A stretch of 10,489 nucleotides of DNA from an uncultured Lachnospiraceae bacterium. Its GTDB lineage: Bacteria; Bacillota; Clostridia; Lachnospirales; Lachnospiraceae. Shown one piece after another: positions 6,350 through 10,489 of this stretch; positions within the stretch are counted from its first letter, which is position 1; each line of letters begins with the position of its first letter. Position numbers and translations under genes: made by a program. The stretch covers positions 1 to 10,489 of the forward strand of contig CAJUHQ010000122.1 in the NCBI GenBank assembly GCA_910586095.1, in the 5' to 3' direction. Below the pieces are notes generated by a model. It made no database searches, was not told where the DNA came from, and saw only the letters and a list, made by a program, of their open reading frames with translations.

Positions 6350-8836
6350 ATGAAACGATCTATTGTTTGTTCTCTACTTTTTTCAGTGTTGATACTTACT
6401 GCATGTAGCGCAGACTCTCCTAAAGTACCAATATCAACAGAAAGTTTGATGAATACAACACATATGATAATCGAGCAGACAAATAAATTTGATTTGGATA
6501 ATCCTGATTTAGATCAGCTTTTAGAAAATTATCATTTTCCTATTCTGGACAATGCAGATCTACACTCAGAAACTAATCGTAACGATCTGCCTTTAGAGCT
6601 TGTCGATCAATTTGCACAAGCTGTTTATACAGAACACTCTGATGACTTCATCAAAAGTCAAAATCAGAACGAGTTGATGATTACCTCACAAGATTTTACA
6701 GTTGATTTATCAATCAGCCCTGATAGTGACATGGACAAAACAAAGACTTGTGATTTGTGGAATAGTTTGCAAGACAAAAAAGCTTCGTTTTATCTGTATC
6801 AATGCGATTTAGACAAGGATGGAATCGATGAAATTATTGCTATAAGTAATGAAAACTATTCTTGGACAAATGTTGTCTTTTTGTTAAAAAAGAAGGGCGA
6901 TAGCTATGTTATAGCAGGAAGTGATTATCTTAGTTATGATCGGTATTTTTCTATTTTTTCCTATGAAGATGCTTATTATTTAGCGGCAAATTATGATGAT
7001 TACAAAACGAATATGACAAAGGCGGTCGGCTTGTTTGCATTGACTGGTGATACAATAGGATCTACTTGGTTAGAAAACAATCCACATATATATTTGGTAC
7101 AAACATACGACAGCCGTTATAGTCAATACCATTTACTCTATGAAAATAAAACACATTCACTCACAGACAAGATACAAGAATATATAAATGAGATTGATAT
7201 TGATCTGATTTATACTAGTATGCAAGAACAAATATTTTATGGGGATGAACAGACAGAATATAAAAAGTTAATGGCAATATATGATGCTGTTCGCGATGTG
7301 GCAAAAGCGAATGAGTTTGTGATTCAATATCGCATTGCAGCTACGGATGCCAACAATGATGGAATCATAGAGTATTTTGATAAAAATCATTTTTATCCAG
7401 AACAATTTCCAGACATTTCGACAATTTGGTATGATTCACAGACCTATATTCCTTGTGTCGCACCATATGAAGAATGGAAACCTTATCAATATGAACTGAG
7501 TCAAGTATGGTCTAAACAGTTTGATGGAAAAACAGTCATGTTTTCTTTGTATCATCATCAAGACCAAAAGCTATTTCTTTTAGATGCCAGGATATGTGAA
7601 GATGGTGTTACTACAGTTCTTTTAAATTATGTTATTGAGATGGAAAAACATGTAGAATTGTCATCAAAGTCTTGGGACTATCACGAAACGAATGAGATAC
7701 AAATTGATTATGAGGATATAGCATTTTCACAGGCTTTTCCAGATAGTTTGCAGGAAGATGCACAACAATTTGCAAAAGAAGTCCAGGAAGTCTTTGTTCC
7801 AACGAACTATCAAGATGCTATAATACCAGAGGAGCTAATCATTGCTGCGCAGCAAGCGCTATTTGATCGCACAGGGCATGATATAGCACTTCAAGTCTCT
7901 ACACCTGAAATTGATCCAAAAAGTTTTGAGTCTAGCTTTTATAGAACAGAGGAAGAATTGGAACAAGATAATGGATCAGAGCATATCTATTACTATGAAA
8001 TTGACGCAACAGAATACTATTTGTTTGTGAATGATTCAGGAGGAACTGCACGATTTGTAGATATCTCTATTTTTGAAAATACAGAAGAAGGTCTAATATA
8101 TGTGGATAGTTACGTTTCACTAGATTTGGACGCTAAAGTGATTGAATATAATGGAGCCTTTTATCTTCTGGAAAGTAGTTATAATTACAATTCTAAATAT
8201 ACAGATACAATGATTATCAACCAGCTTACTACAAGTGGATTTGGACATTGTTTAGTGATTAAGTTGGTTCCTATGTCCTATCAACACAAACTAATCTATG
8301 ATGAATCAGAAATGTATCGAGAACCTGTTATAAGATATGTAGAAGGGATACTAGATAATTTGATAGATGCCTCTCCTATGGATGATTCAATTATGATTTA
8401 TACAGGTAGTGAAAAATTAATTTCGGATAACGATTATTATTCACGACTGAAATCTGTGGATGGAAACGACGAATATTATGCGATTGATTTCAATAATGAT
8501 AATGTAACAGAATATGTTTCTCGCTACTTTTGGTTTCCTTCCAATTCGCTGCGTCTTCATCTGATTTTGTCAGTGCATCAGATTACTTCTGAGCGCACAA
8601 TAAAAATAAATTCAGACTTGGAAAGAGGTTATGGAGAGCTTATTCAAATCTGGTTTCAGGAAATAGAAGGCAAAACTATTACATTTCGACTTTTTGCCTT
8701 TCAGGACAAATATATTCTCAATGCCTCTTTGATAGAAGGCTCTCAAATCACACAACTTCAAACTTGGATACTTGTTCCCCAAAATAGCATTTCTATCACA
8801 GAATATGAAGGAGATGCCAATAGAATCGGTGGATAA
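6350..8836 (+). CDS. Large secreted lipoprotein of unknown function with internal tandem duplication
   Basis: I do not recognise a named family. The start at 6350 is chosen because GAGGA (6340-6344) lies 5 nt upstream and a lipoprotein signal follows at once: MKRSIVCSLLFSVLILTAC, lipobox LTAC, lipidated Cys19. This gives 828 residues anchored outside the membrane. The mature part is acidic, rich in Tyr, Asp and Glu, and has no further membrane helix. Two diverged units are visible: about 80-438 and 492-817. Paired segments include YELSQVW...FDGKTVMFSL (381-400) with GELIQIW...IEGKTITFRL (762-780), and LPLELVDQFAQAV with IPEELIIAAQQAL. Asp-rich loops DLDKDGIDE (153-161), DANNDGIIE (333-341) and DFNNDNVTE (713-721) resemble Ca-binding EF-hand/VCBS-like loops. 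The matching loop at the start of unit 2 has decayed. The gene is monocistronic between a strong promoter and a terminator. A role in surface binding or envelope sensing would be a guess. Confidence 0.88.
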   Translation: MKRSIVCSLLFSVLILTACSADSPKVPISTESLMNTTHMIIEQTNKFDLDNPDLDQLLENYHFPILDNADLHSETNRNDLPLELVDQFAQAVYTEHSDDFIKSQNQNELMITSQDFTVDLSISPDSDMDKTKTCDLWNSLQDKKASFYLYQCDLDKDGIDEIIAISNENYSWTNVVFLLKKKGDSYVIAGSDYLSYDRYFSIFSYEDAYYLAANYDDYKTNMTKAVGLFALTGDTIGSTWLENNPHIYLVQTYDSRYSQYHLLYENKTHSLTDKIQEYINEIDIDLIYTSMQEQIFYGDEQTEYKKLMAIYDAVRDVAKANEFVIQYRIAATDANNDGIIEYFDKNHFYPEQFPDISTIWYDSQTYIPCVAPYEEWKPYQYELSQVWSKQFDGKTVMFSLYHHQDQKLFLLDARICEDGVTTVLLNYVIEMEKHVELSSKSWDYHETNEIQIDYEDIAFSQAFPDSLQEDAQQFAKEVQEVFVPTNYQDAIIPEELIIAAQQALFDRTGHDIALQVSTPEIDPKSFESSFYRTEEELEQDNGSEHIYYYEIDATEYYLFVNDSGGTARFVDISIFENTEEGLIYVDSYVSLDLDAKVIEYNGAFYLLESSYNYNSKYTDTMIINQLTTSGFGHCLVIKLVPMSYQHKLIYDESEMYREPVIRYVEGILDNLIDASPMDDSIMIYTGSEKLISDNDYYSRLKSVDGNDEYYAIDFNNDNVTEYVSRYFWFPSNSLRLHLILSVHQITSERTIKINSDLERGYGELIQIWFQEIEGKTITFRLFAFQDKYILNASLIEGSQITQLQTWILVPQNSISITEYEGDANRIGG

Positions 8837-8841
8837 CAGTC

Positions 8842-8874
8842 AAATGAACGGGTGAAATTAACACCCGTTCATTT
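8842..8874. terminator. Hairpin terminator between convergent genes
   Basis: AAATGAACGGGTG (8842-8854) pairs perfectly with 8862-8874 across a 7-nt loop, a 13-bp stem. It lies 5 nt after the lipoprotein's stop and 13 nt from the nfo stop. The flanking T/A tails are short rather than a clean U-run, but the position and stability fit a shared terminator for both genes. Confidence 0.85.
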
Positions 8875-8887
8875 AGTATATTGTAGT

Positions 8888-9757
8888 TTATTCATCCAAC
8901 CAACTGCGAATCATAGCAATTTCTTTTGTATAGCCAGCATCATCATTAGGCGTTTCTAGTATAAAAGGTTTTCCAGCTAAAAGAGGATGTTTTGCAACAG
9001 CTTTTAGGGCTTCTAGTCCGATTTCACCTTCACCAATTTTTTGATGTCGATCTTTGCGTGCGCCACAACTGTTCATACTATCATTAAAATGTATTGCCTT
9101 TAATTTATCTAAACCAATGACACGATCAAATTCATTTAGTACACCATCTAAATCATCTACAATATCATATCCGCCATCCCAGACATGACAAGTGTCAAAA
9201 CATACACCAACCTTGTCTTTTAATGTTACGAGATCTAGAATCGATCGCAATTCTTCAAAGGTTCTGCCAACTTCAGATCCTTTCCCTGCCATTGTTTCAA
9301 GTAATACTATTGTATGATGTTCTGGTTTAAGCGCACAGTTAATTGCATCTGCAATCATAGGAATTGCCTCTTCTACACCTTGTCCAACATGTGATCCAGG
9401 ATGAAAATTGTAGTAAGCAAAAGGAGCGTCATGTGTGTTTTTAGAATAGTTGCAATTACCTGTCAAATATTCCATACGATTAAGATCATGGGCTAAAACT
9501 TGTCTTGAAAAATTTTTAATTTCTTCCTTTTTGGCACAAACATTCATTGTGTAAGGTGCATGGGCAACAAGCGGTCCAAAATCATGCTTGTTCATAAAGT
9601 CAAGAAGTCTTTGAGCATCCGTTTGATTGATTTCTTTTGCGGCTCCACCTCGTGGATTTCGTGTAAAAAATGCAAATGTATTTGCGCCTAAGGACAATGC
9701 TTCCTTACCCATACTCTCGAATCCTTTTGCGGAGGATAAATGATTTCCTATATACAT
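8888..9757 (-). CDS. nfo: Endonuclease IV (deoxyribonuclease IV, AP endonuclease)
   Basis: A 289-residue enzyme of base-excision repair that cleaves DNA 5' of abasic sites and removes 3' blocking groups, using three metal ions (Zn in E. coli Nfo). All metal-ligand segments are present: GPLVAHAP (His66), NFHPGSH (His119), VLLETMAG (Glu154), VCFDTCHVWD (Asp188, His191), AIHFNDS (His223), KDRHQKIGEGEIG (Asp236, His238) and FILETP (Glu268). The glutamate motif reads LLETMAG where many homologues have LENTAG, a mild variant. The open frame extends 23 codons further upstream to an ATG at 9826, but the start at 9757 is preferred: GAGGG stands 5 nt before it, MYIGNHLSSAKG is the family's normal N-terminus, and the length then matches the usual 280-290. 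It converges on the lipoprotein gene; the upstream membrane-protein gene is 210 bp away on the same strand. Confidence 0.96.
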   Translation of the reverse strand: MYIGNHLSSAKGFESMGKEALSLGANTFAFFTRNPRGGAAKEINQTDAQRLLDFMNKHDFGPLVAHAPYTMNVCAKKEEIKNFSRQVLAHDLNRMEYLTGNCNYSKNTHDAPFAYYNFHPGSHVGQGVEEAIPMIADAINCALKPEHHTIVLLETMAGKGSEVGRTFEELRSILDLVTLKDKVGVCFDTCHVWDGGYDIVDDLDGVLNEFDRVIGLDKLKAIHFNDSMNSCGARKDRHQKIGEGEIGLEALKAVAKHPLLAGKPFILETPNDDAGYTKEIAMIRSWLDE

Positions 9758-9869
9758 ATTTCCCTCATTTCTGCATTGCAAATAGTTCATATGAATCATA
9801 TTTACAATTGCTTTATTATAGATCAAATTTCGATTGTACTATAATTATACTCTAAGAATGAATATATAT

Positions 9870-9899
9870 TTTATATCATACTTATAAACTATTTTTCAA
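9870..9899 (-). promoter_or_regulatory. Tentative promoter of nfo
   Basis: On the minus strand, TTGAAA (9894-9899), an 18-bp spacer and TATAAA (9870-9875). A second -10-like TATAAT (9844-9849) lies closer to the gene but lacks a -35 box. The whole 9758-9967 gap is extremely AT-rich, so chance matches are likely. I see no gene or convincing structured RNA in it. Confidence 0.3.
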
Positions 9900-9967
9900 T
9901 AGAAATATAATTTATTAAAAAAGTTTGTGTATCATATAATGTTTATACTTCCAAAAAATACACATGA

Positions 9968-10291
9968 TTATGAATAATTACTCAAAATATTTTTATATTG
10001 TTGATAAACTAAATAAATGCCTATGGTGCAATCAAGACATAATAGTACTACTCCTAAAAAAGAAACAATCAAGCATCCAATCCCAGTAATAAGAAAAGCA
10101 AACGCACATTTTTTGTATAGTATAGCCATTTCTTTATTATATTCAGATACATTTTTCACTTTAGTTTTTAAAGAGGTATCTCCACTCCAAAAATGAATAG
10201 GTTCTTTGCTATCTTTATCATACATAGCAATAATAAAAAACGGAACTGCACACAACAAACAAGAAATAAAACCAATTATATTACCAATCAT
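9968..10291 (-). CDS. Small membrane protein of unknown function
   Basis: A 107-residue protein I do not recognise by name. The N-terminus (about 3-23, IGNIIGFISCLLCAVPFFII) is one membrane helix. A polar loop follows (24-61) with KEPIHFWSGDTSLKTKVKNV and YNKEMAILYKK. Residues about 62-97 are hydrophobic and long enough for two helices joined by a tight turn, and the C-terminus is polar (YQQYKNILSNYS). Six cysteines lie in or beside the hydrophobic parts. The conserved-looking FWSGD loop and ordered topology suggest a real gene rather than a chance frame, and GGAGG lies 11 nt before the ATG. No signal peptidase motif is evident. It is on the same strand as nfo but 210 bp upstream of it and probably separately transcribed. 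No clear promoter was found; the upstream DNA runs into a tandem repeat. Confidence 0.75.
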   Translation of the reverse strand: MIGNIIGFISCLLCAVPFFIIAMYDKDSKEPIHFWSGDTSLKTKVKNVSEYNKEMAILYKKCAFAFLITGIGCLIVSFLGVVLLCLDCTIGIYLVYQQYKNILSNYS

Positions 10292-10353
10292 ACTATAACT
10301 ATCCTCCCATACTTATTGCATCTAAACCAAATCATTAAAAGAAGCTTTAGACA

Positions 10354-10489
10354 AAACCATTAAGAAGGTCTAAGACAGTGTCTTTTACTGTCAAGAATCA
10401 CAAAGCAGAAGAACGCTGCCCTATGCGTTCTTCCAAACCATTAAGAAGGTCTAAGACAGTGTCTTTTACTGTCAAGAATCACAAAGCAG
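10354..10489. repeat. Tandem repeat of 81-bp period, cut by the window edge
   Basis: Bases 10354-10408 recur exactly at 10435-10489: 55 identical bases, offset 81. The second copy stops at the window edge, so the true array length is unknown. The 26-bp remainder (10409-10434) is part of an inverted repeat, GAAGAACGC (10408-10416) pairing with 10425-10433 over an 8-nt loop. The conserved part holds overlapping small stems (GACAGT with ACTGTC, AAGAC with GTCTT). The period is 27 codons and one plus-strand frame stays open throughout, starting KPLRRSKTV, but an in-frame TAG at 10348 and no ribosome binding site argue against a gene starting here. A shortened, diverged copy may lie at 10325-10352. 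Confidence 0.85.

Noticed and set aside
9758..9826. 23-residue N-terminal extension of endonuclease IV from ATG at 9826
   Set aside because: The extension does not resemble the family N-terminus, and the ATG at 9757 has a properly spaced GAGGG and gives the normal length.
9963..9980. ATTATGAATAAT stem near the end of the small membrane protein gene as a terminator
   Set aside because: The stem is AT-only with a 2-nt loop and overlaps the end of the coding region; a following T-rich stretch is common in this AT-rich gap.
10354..10489. CRISPR array beginning at the right edge
   Set aside because: The identical part is 55 bp, longer than typical CRISPR repeats, only one intervening segment is visible, and that segment is itself part of a perfect hairpin. 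No cas gene is in the window.

Overview
The window looks like a chromosomal stretch of a low-GC Firmicute, most likely a Clostridia/Lachnospiraceae-type gut or anaerobic bacterium. Reasons: AT-rich codon use, strong AGGAGG-type ribosome binding sites, a GyrI-type MerR regulator paired with a MATE pump, a Cache-type chemoreceptor, and a large lipoprotein with a short Gram-positive lipobox. The assignment is an inference from style, not from a marker gene. I see no tRNA, rRNA, transposase, phage gene or confirmed CRISPR array.

Layout. (1) 1-1935: the N-terminal part of a MATE efflux pump on the minus strand (running off the left edge) is divergent from a BmrR-like MerR regulator. The intergenic gap holds a minus-strand promoter with the 19-bp spacer typical of MerR-controlled promoters. 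(2) 2055-2100: a perfect 17-bp stem forms a shared terminator between convergent genes. (3) 2121-6046, minus strand: 5-formyltetrahydrofolate cyclo-ligase, then proA (proline biosynthesis), then a methyl-accepting chemotaxis protein. The chemoreceptor start overlaps the proA stop (ATGA) and its ribosome binding site lies inside the last proA codons, so the two are probably translationally coupled. proA also has its own likely promoter with a near-palindrome upstream. No proB is present. (4) 6047-6349: a repeat-rich divergent control region with good sigma-A-type promoters facing both ways. (5) 6350-8836, plus strand: a secreted lipoprotein of 828 residues of unknown function, built from two diverged copies of one long unit. 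(6) 8842-8874: a second shared hairpin terminator. (7) 8888-10291, minus strand: endonuclease IV (nfo) and a 107-residue membrane protein of unknown function. (8) 10354-10489: the start of a tandem repeat of 81-bp period that runs off the right edge.

How the genes relate: the MATE/MerR pair is a self-contained drug-response module. The folate salvage, proline and nfo genes are housekeeping. The most unusual items are the proA-chemoreceptor coupling, the internally duplicated lipoprotein and the 81-bp edge repeat. I do not see a clearly new multi-gene system.
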